From Pseudomonas sp. ANT_J12 (GTDB lineage Bacteria > Pseudomonadota > Gammaproteobacteria > Pseudomonadales > Pseudomonadaceae), in NCBI RefSeq assembly GCF_008370045.1, contig NZ_VOBN01000001.1, positions 1 to 64,000 of the forward strand: DNA of 64,000 nucleotides. Reading direction: 5' to 3'. The notes under the pieces were generated by a model, which was given only the letters and a program-made list of their open reading frames with translations, was not told where the DNA came from and searched no databases. This document shows positions 18,349 to 27,450 of this stretch, piece by piece. The first letter of the stretch is position 1. Each line of letters opens with the position of its first letter. The position numbers and the translations under genes were made by a program.

Positions 18349-19044
18349 TCAGGCCCATTCAAGCGCCGGCAAACCACAAGCACTCGGCGTGAACGCCTTC
18401 AACGTACGAAGAATGCCATCGGCGTGGGCGTACTTTTCGTCCGCCATGGCTGCATCCGGGATCGCAATCGCGGTCATCCCCGCCGCTTTTGCTGCGGTGA
18501 CGCCAAACGGCGAATCCTCGAACACCAGGCAGTCCTCCGGCGCCACACCCAGGCGCCGCGCGGCCGTGAGGAAGATATCCGGCGCCGGTTTGGCCGCGCC
18601 GACCTCTGGATCATCGGCGGTGACAATGAAGTCGAACAGCGCGAACCAGTCGCGGTGCAACGTGGTTTTCTGGCCAAACGATTGACGGGAAGAACTGGTG
18701 CCCACCGCAATCGGAATGTTGTTGGCCTTCAAGTGCCGCACCAGCTCCTCGGCCCCCGGCATCGCCAGTGCCTTGGGGAAACGCTCGCGCATCAGGGGCT
18801 CACGGATCACCAGGAACTCTTCGGCGGTGATCGGCAAGTCCAGCGCCTCGACCACATAGCGCGCCAGGTCGCCCGCCCCACGGCCGATGATGTTCTGTTT
18901 GACGCTCCAGTCGAAGGTCCGGCCATAACGCTCGGCAATCATCGACGTGACTTCGGTGTAGATGCCCTCGGTGTCCAGCAGCAAGCCATCCATGTCGAAA
19001 ATCACAGCCTTGATCGGGCCCAACGCTTTCAGTGGTGCATTCAT
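18349..19044 (-). CDS. HAD-superfamily phosphatase (beta-phosphoglucomutase/pseudouridine-phosphatase-like)
   Basis: A 231-residue HAD hydrolase. Motif I is FDMDGLLLDTE (nucleophile D17, acid D19), motif II VGTSSSRQ, motif III the lysine in GAAKPAPD, and motif IV VFEDSPFGVTAAKAAG. The helical cap between motifs I and II puts it with beta-phosphoglucomutase-like phosphatases. The substrate is not determinable. Confidence 0.85.
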   Translation of the reverse strand: MNAPLKALGPIKAVIFDMDGLLLDTEGIYTEVTSMIAERYGRTFDWSVKQNIIGRGAGDLARYVVEALDLPITAEEFLVIREPLMRERFPKALAMPGAEELVRHLKANNIPIAVGTSSSRQSFGQKTTLHRDWFALFDFIVTADDPEVGAAKPAPDIFLTAARRLGVAPEDCLVFEDSPFGVTAAKAAGMTAIAIPDAAMADEKYAHADGILRTLKAFTPSACGLPALEWA

Positions 19045-19305
19045 CGCATCTGATCCGTTTTTAATGACATCCCAGGCGGCTCAGGTACGGCCAGTACTCG
19101 GATCGATTAAAGGGTTCAGCAGCATAACGAGCCCGGCCGGCATAGGGCAACGGGCAATGCCCGAAGGATGAAAAAACCTGCACGCCCGGGGTTGCTGGTG
19201 ATTTAGCGATTATCCCTACAGCAAACACCTCCTTTCCTGACTTCTTTCCTCGCTGATCCTGCGCAAAGTCTCCCGTTCCAAATTGAAGCGCGCGAGTGAC
19301 TGCGA

Positions 19306-22300
19306 ATGTTCGACCCCAATGGACTCCTGGCCCTGAACAACACCATTGGACTGCTGGTGGTCGCGGCCATGAACCCGGAACGACCCGACGTCGAAACGTT
19401 GCTTGGCGAGTTTCGCCTCTGCCTGAACGACTACGAACGCTGGGCGGAAAACTTCTGGACTGGCTGGGCGCTGGATGTCGAGCAGGTCTTCAAGGTCGGC
19501 AACGACGTTCAACTCCGCGCGCCACTTGATTCCAGCAAACCGGTCAGCGCCGTCGTAACCCAGTGCCCCGCCGAAGGCCCATTGACCCTGGTGCATATGT
19601 TCGAGGCGGCGCGTTTCGTGCCCATCGGCAATACGCCGGTGATGCTCGAACCGGTGATCGCGGACCGCAACGGTGAACTGACGTTTGGCGAGCCGGTGCG
19701 CAAGACCATCGGCCCGGGCGGCATTCTCGAAGTTTCCGATTGCTCCCGGGGCCAGCGTTATCGCATCACCTTCTTTCCCGATGTTTCAGCCGAGCACATC
19801 AAGGTGCTCTACGCCTCTTATCAAGGCTTGATCGACGAGCTCGAAGGCTGGCTGCGTGCCGAGTGGACCCGTGAGTTCGAACCTTTATGGATCGAGTTCG
19901 CCAGCGCTGGCTTCCTCGATCGCTACAGCCTGTTGCAAGAGGCGGACTGGCTGGGCGTCGGGAATTCGCTGCAGGGCGTCTGGGATGACGTGAAACAGGT
20001 TTACGCCCTGCTCGCCGATCTGCAAGCCAACAGCGAAAAGCTGCTGGAGTACCTGACCCAGGCCGAACTGGACGCATTGCTTGAAGCCTCCTCGGACGCC
20101 ATCGCCAATGGCCTGCTGGTGCTGAGCGATGAACCGCTGCTGTTCATTCACCTTGCGGCATTGACCAGTTGGCTGAGGATGCTGCCGCCGCAATTTGTTG
20201 CTGAGGTGGTGGCGGAAATTCGCACAGACCTGCTGATCGCTTTCCTACTGGCCAGAGTGACCGGCACCTTAGGCGTGACACTGGGTTTGAGCACCAAAGT
20301 GCTGGATAAAATCAAATCGCCACGGGCGCGGCAATGGCTGGCGGGCGCCACCTTGCGCCTGGCGGAGCTGACCACCGAATCCAGGCTTGCCACCCATGCG
20401 GGCGTGTTCAAACCGTTGGCGGTCAATGCACGCCCGGCGCCGTTGAATCCGACGCCGACGTTGCCGCTGGAGATTCGCAACGGAGAGTCGCCGGTTCTGG
20501 TGGTGAAGAACCCGGCCCCGATCGCTCGCGACAAAACCGACGCACAAACCCGAATGGTCCGGCACGAACCCCATGACGATGCGCCGGACCAGGCGAAAAA
20601 CCCCAACGGTGACAGCGCCGATTGCGGGCCATTGACCTGCACCAACGGTTGCCCGGTATCGATGGTCACCGGCGAAGAACTGCTGACCCTGACCGATGGT
20701 TCTCTCGATGGGTTGCTGGCATTTGATTTCACCCGGATGTACCGCACCAGTGCAGTGGAACTGGACTGCGGGCTGGGCTGGGGCTGGAGTCATTCCCTCG
20801 CCCATCGACTGGAAATCGATGGCGAACACGTCATCTGGATCGACCATGAAAACCGCCGTACGACCTTTCCGTTGCCGAGTGACGAGCGACCGACGATCCA
20901 TAACAGCCTGTCGCGAGCAGCAATTTATCGGGGCGATGAGCCACAGGAACTGATCGTTGCGCTGGCGGCCGAGACACCCAGGTTTTACCACTTTCATAAC
21001 GGGCGGCTGACCGCGATCAGCGATGCCTATGGCAACCGGCTGCACATCACCCGTGATCGCCAGGATCGCATCCAACGCCTTGAAAACGGTGCCGGGCGCT
21101 CACTGCTGTTGCGTTACGAGCGCCGGCACCTCGTTGCCGTCGAGTATCAGACGTTTCACCCTGCCGCAGCGCTGGGTGATGCCTGGCGTACAGAACAGAC
21201 GCTGATTGCCTACCGCTACGACGCTCGTCATCACCTGATCGAAGCCACCAATGCCGCTGGCGAAAGCGAACGGTATGACTACGACGACGAGCACGTGATC
21301 CTGCAGCGGCAATTAGCCGGCGGGGCGAGTTTTTTCTGGGAGTGGGAACGGTCTGGCAAGGCGGCGCGATGTGTCCGGCACCGGGCAAGCTTTTCGCAGA
21401 TGGACACCACTTACATCTGGGACGACCAGGGCGGCGTCGTGGTTAAAAACGCCGACGGCAGTGAAGAAGCTTACGTCCATGACGACAAGGCGCGGCTGGT
21501 GCGGCGGGTCGAACCGAGCGGCGGTGAACACCTCAAGTCTTACGACGATAAGGGTCGGCTGATTGCCGAACAGGATCCGTTGGGGGCGATTACCCACTAT
21601 CGCTACGACGAAGTCGGCCGCCTTGTGGCGCTGATTCCTCCCGAAGGCGAGCCGACGTCCTACGAGTATCGCAACGGCTTCCTGCATGCGCGGTGTCGCG
21701 GCAAGGCGGTATGGACCTACCGGCGCAATGCCCAGGGCGATGTCACCGAGGCGGTCGACCCGGACGGACAGGTCACCCATTACCACCACGATGCTCAGGG
21801 GCGGTTGCTGTCGATCCGTTATCCAGACACCAGTCGGCATGTGTTTGTCTGGAACGGTCTGGGCCAATTGGTCGAAGAAACGTTGCCGCAGGGTGGCCGG
21901 CGACAGTTTTCCTACGATGCACTGGGCCGACAGATTACCCGCCAGGACGAACATGATGCCGTGACCCGCTACCAGTGGGACGCCGTCGGCCGGCTGATCC
22001 AGACGACACTTCCTACAGGTGCCACCCGCGCGTTCAGCTACAACGCCTACGGAAAAATCACCGCCGAACGGGACGAACTCGGCCGCATCACCCATTACGA
22101 ATACGCCGACGACCTGCACCTGGTCAGCCGCCGGATCAATCCAGACGGCACCCAACTGAAGTATCGCTACGACAACGTGCGACTGCTGCTGACGGAAATC
22201 GAGAACGAATCCGGCGAAAAATATCAGCTGGACTACACGCCCAGCGGATTGATCCGACAAGAAACCGGGTTTGATGGCCGCCGCACGGCTTACGCCTATG

Positions 22301-24108
22301 ACCTCAATGGCCATCTGCTGGAGAAAACCGAGTTCGGCGATGACGGCTCACAGCTGTTCACCGGTTACCTAAGGGATGCGACAGGCCGGTTACTGGTCAA
22401 AGCGCTGCCTGATGGGACGACGATCGAGTATCGCTACGACAGTCTCGGCCGACTGGTCAGCGTTGATGACAGCCATGACCATCCGCTGGAGTTCGAATAC
22501 GACCGGCAAGACCGGCTGATCACCGAGCACCAGGGCTGGGGCACGTTGCGTTATGGCTATGACGCCTGCGGCCAGCTCAACTACCTGCGTCTGCCCGACA
22601 GCAGCAAACTCAAGTACCACCACGCCAAGGGCGGCGCGCTGACAGCCATCGACCTCAATGGCGCACGGCTGACGTCGCATACCTTCGCGGCCGGTCGCGA
22701 ACAGCACCGCCAACAGGGTCTGCTGCTCAGCGATTACCAATATGACGAGCAGGGTCGCCTGAAGGCCCACGCTGTCAGCCAACAGCGGCAAACGCTGTAT
22801 CGCCGCGAATTTGCCTACAGCGCCAACGGCACTCTCGACCACATCGCCGACACCCGTCATGGCCAACGCAGCTACCACTACGACCCGCTCGACCGTCTGA
22901 TTCGCGTTCGCCACTCCCGCGACCATCTGCCAGAAAGCTTCGCCCACGACCCGGCGGGCAACCTGCTGATGCAGGACCGTCCCGGCGCGGCGACCGTCAA
23001 GGGCAATCGCCTGCTGATGCAGGGTGACCGGCATTACGACTACGACGCCTTCGGCAACCTGATTCGTGAACGGCGCGGCACCGCGCAAAAACTCGTCACC
23101 GAATATCGCTATGACTGCCAGCATCGGTTGGTGGGCGTAACGACCCCGGACGGACGTTGCTCGCGTTATCGCTACGACGCCTTCGGGCGCCGTATCAGCA
23201 AAACCGTCGACGGCAAAACCACCGAGTTCTTCTGGCAAGGCGACCGAGTCGTCGCCGAAAGCAGTCGCGAGCATTACCGCAGCTACCTCTACGAACCCGG
23301 CACCTTCCGCCCCTTGGCCATGCTCGACGGCAAAGGCCCGCGCCAGGCTTGCCCGTTCTACTACCAACTCGACCACCTCGGCACCCCACAAGAACTGACC
23401 GACTACAGCGGCGAAATCGTCTGGGCCGCGCAATACAGCGCCTATGGCCGCCTGACTCGTTTGAATCGCGATACCCACCAGGTGCTGGACCAGCCGTTGC
23501 GGTTTCAAGGGCAGTACTTCGATGCGGAGACCGGGCTGCACTACAACCGGCATCGGTACTACAACCCGGATGTGGGGCGGTATCTGACGCCAGATCCAAT
23601 CAAGCTGGCGGGCGGACTGAACCAGTATCAGTACACGCCGAATCCGACGGGTTGGGTTGATCCGTTGGGACTAAACGCCAACTGCCCGCCGAAAGTTCAG
23701 CAGGCAAATGGTTGTTCAAACCTTGGTGAACCGGAAGTTCCAGATGTTTCACGACGAGGGGCTTTCCGACAAGCGAAAAACGATGCAGGAATCCCCAAAA
23801 ACCAACAACCTGATATGCAGACTGACAAAGTGAGCGGACGGGCGAGCCAATTCACCTACGTCAACATGACTGACATGAATGGAAAAAACATTCTAAACGA
23901 CCATGGAATGCCAATCAGAACCAGGCAATACCAGTTCACACGAGAGGACGGGTTTATACTTCTCCTTCAAGATCACACTGCTGGCCATAAATTCGGATCA
24001 GCAGATAACAAGGGTGACCAAGGACAGCACTTCAATGTCAGGCCGTTTGATGACCCTAGAAACGGCAAGGTCAACAACACTAAAGAACACTACTCTTTCA
24101 AGAGATAA
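19306..24108 (+). CDS. RHS-repeat polymorphic toxin with HNH/Endo VII-like nuclease tip
   Basis: A 1600-residue protein. Residues 1-~430 are a mostly helical N-terminal region without recognisable signal peptide or PAAR domain. A DUF6531-like entry begins near 440 (CGPLTCTNGCPVSMVTG). RHS/YD repeats follow (many YDxxGRL units), ending in the core motif with DPLGL at 1451-1455. The last ~145 residues are a nuclease toxin: an RxAKxDAGIPxxQQPD-like opening, then H1557/H1561 (QDHTAGH), H1575 (HFNVRP) and H1595 (KEHY), matching HNH/Endo VII toxins with multiple histidines. The toxin DNA is visibly more AT-rich than the body, as expected for exchanged tips. The immunity gene follows after three bases. 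Confidence 0.9.
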   Translation: MFDPNGLLALNNTIGLLVVAAMNPERPDVETLLGEFRLCLNDYERWAENFWTGWALDVEQVFKVGNDVQLRAPLDSSKPVSAVVTQCPAEGPLTLVHMFEAARFVPIGNTPVMLEPVIADRNGELTFGEPVRKTIGPGGILEVSDCSRGQRYRITFFPDVSAEHIKVLYASYQGLIDELEGWLRAEWTREFEPLWIEFASAGFLDRYSLLQEADWLGVGNSLQGVWDDVKQVYALLADLQANSEKLLEYLTQAELDALLEASSDAIANGLLVLSDEPLLFIHLAALTSWLRMLPPQFVAEVVAEIRTDLLIAFLLARVTGTLGVTLGLSTKVLDKIKSPRARQWLAGATLRLAELTTESRLATHAGVFKPLAVNARPAPLNPTPTLPLEIRNGESPVLVVKNPAPIARDKTDAQTRMVRHEPHDDAPDQAKNPNGDSADCGPLTCTNGCPVSMVTGEELLTLTDGSLDGLLAFDFTRMYRTSAVELDCGLGWGWSHSLAHRLEIDGEHVIWIDHENRRTTFPLPSDERPTIHNSLSRAAIYRGDEPQELIVALAAETPRFYHFHNGRLTAISDAYGNRLHITRDRQDRIQRLENGAGRSLLLRYERRHLVAVEYQTFHPAAALGDAWRTEQTLIAYRYDARHHLIEATNAAGESERYDYDDEHVILQRQLAGGASFFWEWERSGKAARCVRHRASFSQMDTTYIWDDQGGVVVKNADGSEEAYVHDDKARLVRRVEPSGGEHLKSYDDKGRLIAEQDPLGAITHYRYDEVGRLVALIPPEGEPTSYEYRNGFLHARCRGKAVWTYRRNAQGDVTEAVDPDGQVTHYHHDAQGRLLSIRYPDTSRHVFVWNGLGQLVEETLPQGGRRQFSYDALGRQITRQDEHDAVTRYQWDAVGRLIQTTLPTGATRAFSYNAYGKITAERDELGRITHYEYADDLHLVSRRINPDGTQLKYRYDNVRLLLTEIENESGEKYQLDYTPSGLIRQETGFDGRRTAYAYDLNGHLLEKTEFGDDGSQLFTGYLRDATGRLLVKALPDGTTIEYRYDSLGRLVSVDDSHDHPLEFEYDRQDRLITEHQGWGTLRYGYDACGQLNYLRLPDSSKLKYHHAKGGALTAIDLNGARLTSHTFAAGREQHRQQGLLLSDYQYDEQGRLKAHAVSQQRQTLYRREFAYSANGTLDHIADTRHGQRSYHYDPLDRLIRVRHSRDHLPESFAHDPAGNLLMQDRPGAATVKGNRLLMQGDRHYDYDAFGNLIRERRGTAQKLVTEYRYDCQHRLVGVTTPDGRCSRYRYDAFGRRISKTVDGKTTEFFWQGDRVVAESSREHYRSYLYEPGTFRPLAMLDGKGPRQACPFYYQLDHLGTPQELTDYSGEIVWAAQYSAYGRLTRLNRDTHQVLDQPLRFQGQYFDAETGLHYNRHRYYNPDVGRYLTPDPIKLAGGLNQYQYTPNPTGWVDPLGLNANCPPKVQQANGCSNLGEPEVPDVSRRGAFRQAKNDAGIPKNQQPDMQTDKVSGRASQFTYVNMTDMNGKNILNDHGMPIRTRQYQFTREDGFILLLQDHTAGHKFGSADNKGDQGQHFNVRPFDDPRNGKVNNTKEHYSFKR

Positions 24109-24111
24109 AAT

Positions 24112-24507
24112 ATGAAATACTGGAACGAACTTGATGGCAGCACCTTCTTCAACATGGTATTCAGACACCCGATTGAGATTGAAGACATTAAACTATTCAC
24201 AATACATATCGACAATAACCGGCCATCAATAATCATAGGCTTTGATATAAAACAAATTCCGGACCAGCCACCAAAAAAATGGGTAACCATGGGATTTAAT
24301 GCGTGCCGCATTGGCCTCAATTGCAGCGAAATAAGCGATCTGATTATAAAAAACATCCCAACCAATGAATTACTGAAAATCTCAATAGATAAAGATGGCG
24401 ATGTATTTGAAATATGTGCAAAATCAGAGAACTCTCTAATAAAATTCTCGACAAAATTTCCAACTCTTTGCGATCCGTCTGTATATCTTACCGAAACGCC
24501 CATATAA
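24112..24507 (+). CDS. Imm50-like immunity protein
   Basis: A 131-residue cytoplasmic protein directly behind the RHS toxin, starting at ATG after AAGAGATAAAAT. The sequence opens WNELDGSTFFNMVF and contains IKLFTIHIDNN and DQPPKKW, matching the pattern I associate with immunity family 50. Its role would be to bind and block the HNH tip in producing and sister cells. AT-rich composition matches the toxin tip rather than the surrounding genome, indicating joint transfer. Family membership is from recall of the pattern; the position is strong support. Confidence 0.72.
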   Translation: MKYWNELDGSTFFNMVFRHPIEIEDIKLFTIHIDNNRPSIIIGFDIKQIPDQPPKKWVTMGFNACRIGLNCSEISDLIIKNIPTNELLKISIDKDGDVFEICAKSENSLIKFSTKFPTLCDPSVYLTETPI

Positions 24508-24542
24508 CTTATTTTTTAACAAATTAAAACCTATGCAAACTG

Positions 24543-24581
24543 AAAAACCCAGCAAAACTGCTGGGCTTTGAGCTTTTTTTC
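24543..24581. terminator. Terminator after the toxin-immunity pair
   Basis: CCCAGCA/TGCTGGG hairpin followed by CTTTGAGCTTTTTTT on the plus strand; the A-rich left side could also serve the minus-strand gene. Confidence 0.75.
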
Positions 24582-24597
24582 GCCAAGTATGTATACC

Positions 24598-24801
24598 TCA
24601 ACTCGGCTCCCCCGACCCATCCTCCCCCGCAATATCCGGATCATCAGGGCTTGCCTCCACATCATTGTCCAAAACCTGCTCAACCCCCGCCTCATCCTCA
24701 TCATCAGGCGGACGCTGATCGCGGCTCAGGGAATCAGTAGGAGAAGGCAGCGGATATGCCGGCGTTTCATCAACGTCAGCGACTTTCGGATCAGTATTCA
24801 T
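24598..24801 (-). CDS. Small acidic hypothetical protein
   Basis: A 67-residue protein rich in Asp, Glu and Pro with no predicted membrane segment, probably disordered. A good ribosome site (AGAGGTG, then TTTT before ATG) supports it being real. I do not recognise a function. It follows another acidic small gene on the same strand after a GGGCCTG/CAGGCCC hairpin. Confidence 0.6.
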   Translation of the reverse strand: MNTDPKVADVDETPAYPLPSPTDSLSRDQRPPDDEDEAGVEQVLDNDVEASPDDPDIAGEDGSGEPS

Positions 24802-24887
24802 AAAACACCTCTCGAAGGGCCTGAAAAGCAGGCCCTCGTTCGTTCGAGGCAGGGGCTATGCAAGCGTTCGACCCAAGGGACGATCGG

Positions 24888-25049
24888 TCAGTCTTCGTCT
24901 GAGTCTTCCTCTTCATACTCGGTGTTGCCCACATCCCCCGCATCATCGGAGTCGTTGAGCGGCACTGTCGCATCGTCCATCAAAGAACCCGGGTCTTCGT
25001 TGCCAGGATCGTTGAGTTCGTCAGCATCATCTTCGGCTTCAAGCGTCAT
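24888..25049 (-). CDS. Small acidic hypothetical protein
   Basis: A 53-residue, strongly acidic protein ending EYEEEDSDED, probably disordered. ATG at 25049 follows TGAGG at seven-base spacing; an upstream in-frame ATG lacks this. The function is unknown. Similar composition to the next gene on the strand suggests a related pair, though no clear sequence repeat links them. Confidence 0.5.
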   Translation of the reverse strand: MTLEAEDDADELNDPGNEDPGSLMDDATVPLNDSDDAGDVGNTEYEEEDSDED

Positions 25050-25130
25050 GGCGCGCCTCACAAAGTGTCGGGAGTGTATGAAGTTCGAGGCGTCCTGCAA
25101 CCAAACGTTCCAGAGTCCTACCCACAGCAA

Positions 25131-25157
25131 CGAAAAACCCGGCGCGGGGCCGGGTTT
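25131..25157 (-). terminator. Terminator of the first glycine-zipper gene
   Basis: AAACCCGGC/GCCGGGTTT stem with TTTTTCG on the minus strand, about 20 bases after the stop. Confidence 0.8.
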
Positions 25158-25178
25158 CTGCTGTCAGTCGAGACTGAC

Positions 25179-25601
25179 TTAGCGATGTTTGTTTCTGTGT
25201 TTATTCTTGTGTTTATGCCCGCCACCGGAATGGGAGCTGCCGCTGTCGCTGCCCAGGTTGTTGCCGACCGCACCACCCGCCGCACCGCCGAGGCCTGCGC
25301 CGATGGTCGAGCCAGTGGAGCCGCCCAGGCTATGGCCGACCACCGAACCGCCCGCCGCGCCAACGCCGCCGCCAACCGCTGCTGCCGTGCGGCTGCCCTT
25401 GGGTGCGCCGACCGCGCTGCCTGCGGCGCCGCCGACACCGGCGCCAATGGCAGCTCCGGTGCTGCCGCCCATTTGCTGGCCGACGACGTTACCCAGCGCG
25501 CCACCGAGGCCACCACCCACTGCCGAGGTGCCATCACCGGCCGCCATGGCGCCCTGAGCGACCAAAAGACCCAAAACCAATGTGGACAATGTCAAACGCA
25601 T
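25179..25601 (-). CDS. Secreted glycine-zipper protein with His/Lys-rich tail
   Basis: A 140-residue protein with a signal peptide (hydrophobic LSTLVLGLLVAQGAMA, cleavage after AMA near residue 20). Four or five glycine-zipper blocks of the GGxxGAAIGAGVGGAAG kind follow, then a Ser/Gly linker and a basic histidine-rich tail (HKHKNKHRNKHR). Glycine zippers insert into or line membranes in the envelope. The tail could bind metal or anionic polymers. It is a diverged tandem copy of the next gene. Confidence 0.75.
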   Translation of the reverse strand: MRLTLSTLVLGLLVAQGAMAAGDGTSAVGGGLGGALGNVVGQQMGGSTGAAIGAGVGGAAGSAVGAPKGSRTAAAVGGGVGAAGGSVVGHSLGGSTGSTIGAGLGGAAGGAVGNNLGSDSGSSHSGGGHKHKNKHRNKHR

Positions 25602-25726
25602 GATATGAACCTCAGAATTTCCGTATTGGGGAGCACAACGGTTTCAAACTGCCACCACAGTACCGCTAAACCGAGCGGGGCTTGTAAGAGATTGGAGGCG
25701 TATCCAAAAAAAACGTTCAGAAACGA

Positions 25727-25753
25727 AAAAGCCCGGCATCACACCGGGCTTCG
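25727..25753 (-). terminator. Terminator of the second glycine-zipper gene
   Basis: AAGCCCGG/CCGGGCTT stem followed by TTTTTCG on the minus strand, about 20 bases past the stop codon. Confidence 0.8.
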
Positions 25754-25770
25754 TTTACTGATCCTCGGGA

Positions 25771-26142
25771 TCAGTGGCGCTTGTGGCCTTTCGATAGATT
25801 GGTACCTACCGCGCCACCCGCGGCGCCACCCAGGCCGGCGCCGATAGTCGCACCGGTCTTGCCGCCCAGGCTGTGGCCGATGACCGAACCACCTGCCGCG
25901 CCGACGCCACCGCCGATGGCTGCTTTGGTACGGCTACCCTTCGGAGCGGCAATGGCACTGCCCGCCGCGCCCGCTACGCCAGCACCGATCGCCGCGCCAG
26001 TGCTGCCGCCCATGTTTTGGCCGACCACATTACCCAGCGCGCCACCCAGACCACCGCCGAGCGCGGCAGTACCTTGACCGGCAGCCATCGCACCTTGAGC
26101 AACCAAAAGCCCCAGAACCAGAGCGGGCAGTGTTAAACGCAT
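25771..26142 (-). CDS. Secreted glycine-zipper protein, short basic tail
   Basis: A 123-residue paralogue of the downstream gene: near-identical signal peptide (MRLTLPALVLGLLVAQGAMA) and the same succession of glycine-zipper blocks (GGALGNVVGQNMGG, GAAIGAGVAGAAG), but a tail of only LSKGHKRH. I chose ATG at 26142 because TGAGG precedes it and a signal peptide follows. The upstream ATG adds a non-secretory extension. Each copy has its own terminator, so this looks like gene duplication with independent transcription. Confidence 0.75.
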   Translation of the reverse strand: MRLTLPALVLGLLVAQGAMAAGQGTAALGGGLGGALGNVVGQNMGGSTGAAIGAGVAGAAGSAIAAPKGSRTKAAIGGGVGAAGGSVIGHSLGGKTGATIGAGLGGAAGGAVGTNLSKGHKRH

Positions 26143-26280
26143 GACGAAAACCTCAAAAATAGGGGGAAACGAAAAGGCGGAAATTGAATGCTTTAGCGAA
26201 GGCAAAGTCCAGACACAATCCGGCGCAACCGCGCTATGGGCGACGGTTGGACAGCATTTATGGAAAAGGTTTTATGACGG

Positions 26281-26312
26281 GCAAAAAAAAGCCCGCTGGG
26301 GTAACGGGCTGG
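26281..26312 (-). terminator. Rho-independent terminator
   Basis: AGCCCG/CGGGCT stem with a T8 tract on the minus strand. No gene ends immediately upstream, so it may back up the terminator at 26424 or end an unannotated transcript. Confidence 0.6.
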
Positions 26313-26423
26313 AATATTGCTTTCTAACGGATGAGTTGAGACTACGTAGGTTCTTGTGAAAACTTTGTGAAAGAAAAATCCACGACGTCTGTAGGAAATT
26401 TCGAAACTCCACCCGCGAGAAAT

Positions 26424-26449
26424 GAAAAACCCCGCTCAATGGCGGGGTC
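26424..26449 (-). terminator. Terminator of the CxxC small-protein gene
   Basis: ACCCCGC/GCGGGGT stem with TTTTTC on the minus strand, 18 bases after the stop. Confidence 0.8.
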
Positions 26450-26466
26450 TGCTCTGTGAGTCACGC

Positions 26467-26655
26467 TTACTTCCTGGAAGGCGCTGCCACCTTGGGCAGA
26501 AACTTCGACCTCGTCGCTCGAGGCGCCGTCGATTTGATCTTGCCTGTCTTGACCTGATCCTCGCCAAAACCAGCCACATATTCCGTCTGGCCACACTGCA
26601 CACAGTTGTTGATTGGAAACTCAGCCCCGTCGTCTTCGATATACGGATCCGCCAT
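26467..26655 (-). CDS. Small CxxC-containing hypothetical protein
   Basis: A 62-residue protein: acidic N terminus, a NCVQCGQ pair of cysteines near residues 18-21 that could hold a metal or disulfide, and a basic C-terminal third. AAAGGGGCGAAGAG precedes ATG at 26655 and a clean terminator follows, so the gene is probably real. I do not recognise its function. Confidence 0.55.
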   Translation of the reverse strand: MADPYIEDDGAEFPINNCVQCGQTEYVAGFGEDQVKTGKIKSTAPRATRSKFLPKVAAPSRK

Positions 26656-26951
26656 CTCTTCGCCCCTTTCAAAACAGGGTCGATACCGGCAAGCCCTATT
26701 TGCCTGAAAAATATCGACCACCAAGGCTTTTGAGACTAGCCGGTCATTACTGGACTTGTGATTCAGATTGCCCTGTGCCCGACGAATGGACGGTGCCGAC
26801 GTCCTACAAAACACGTCCAGCAATAAACAGAAATACCCACTTGTCCCACCGCAGGCAGATGCCCTTATTCCTACGTAAAAAGTTCTACGTAAAAAACCAA
26901 GCGACAGCAGGAACCGGCCCGTTCATCAAGCGCACGGGCCCGTCAAAACGC

Positions 26952-27272
26952 TTACCTCAGCTTCACCGCCGTGCCCGTCACAAACACCACCACCATCCCG
27001 CCCTTGCCGGCCGGCATGCTGATCTCGAAATCGAGCCCCACCACCGCATCCGCCTGCAACGCCTGCGCGCGCTCCTTGATCTCGTCAGTCGCTTGAATGC
27101 GCGCTTCCTTCAATGCCCGCTCCAACGTCTGCGAACGCCCACCGAAAAAATCGCGCATCCCGGCGAACATGTCGCGGATCACGTTGACGCCCTGCACCGA
27201 CTCGGCGCTGACGATGTCCAGGTAGGCGGTGATTTGCCGGCCTTCGATGGTGTGGGTAGTGGTGGTGATCAT
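26952..27272 (-). CDS. YbjQ-family (UPF0145) protein
   Basis: A 106-residue cytoplasmic protein with family features VQGVNVIRDMFAGMRDFFGGRS, AxxEAR and ADAVVGLDFEI (shortened here). YbjQ proteins form homopentamers and are called heavy-metal-binding by homology, without a settled role. ATG at 27272 follows GAAGAAG. A GC-rich hairpin around GGGCCCGT lies just beyond the stop. Confidence 0.85.
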   Translation of the reverse strand: MITTTTHTIEGRQITAYLDIVSAESVQGVNVIRDMFAGMRDFFGGRSQTLERALKEARIQATDEIKERAQALQADAVVGLDFEISMPAGKGGMVVVFVTGTAVKLR

Positions 27273-27450
27273 GGGGTTTTCTTCTTCATCGAGACACACG
27301 TGGGCGTCAGGTAAATGGAGGGCTAAAAAAAAGCCCATTCAGTCGCTGGGCGCGGGAATTGCCGAGACGATGCGGGGGGAAGCCCTGAACGTCGATTCCG
27401 TTCGAAGGTTCGGCTGTTATAACAGGCGAACCGCCATTCGCCTGCCCCGG

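Larger units (their letters stand above)
26143..26466. other. Gene-free gap with two minus-strand terminator hairpins
   Basis: 324 bases without a supported gene. Terminator-like hairpins lie at 26281-26312 and 26424-26449. The short reading frames here have no ribosome sites or recognisable content. Confidence 0.5.

Noticed and set aside
25189..25557. Proline/alanine-rich plus-strand frames opposite the glycine-zipper genes
   Set aside because: They are antisense readings of glycine/alanine repeats; the minus strand has signal peptides and terminators.
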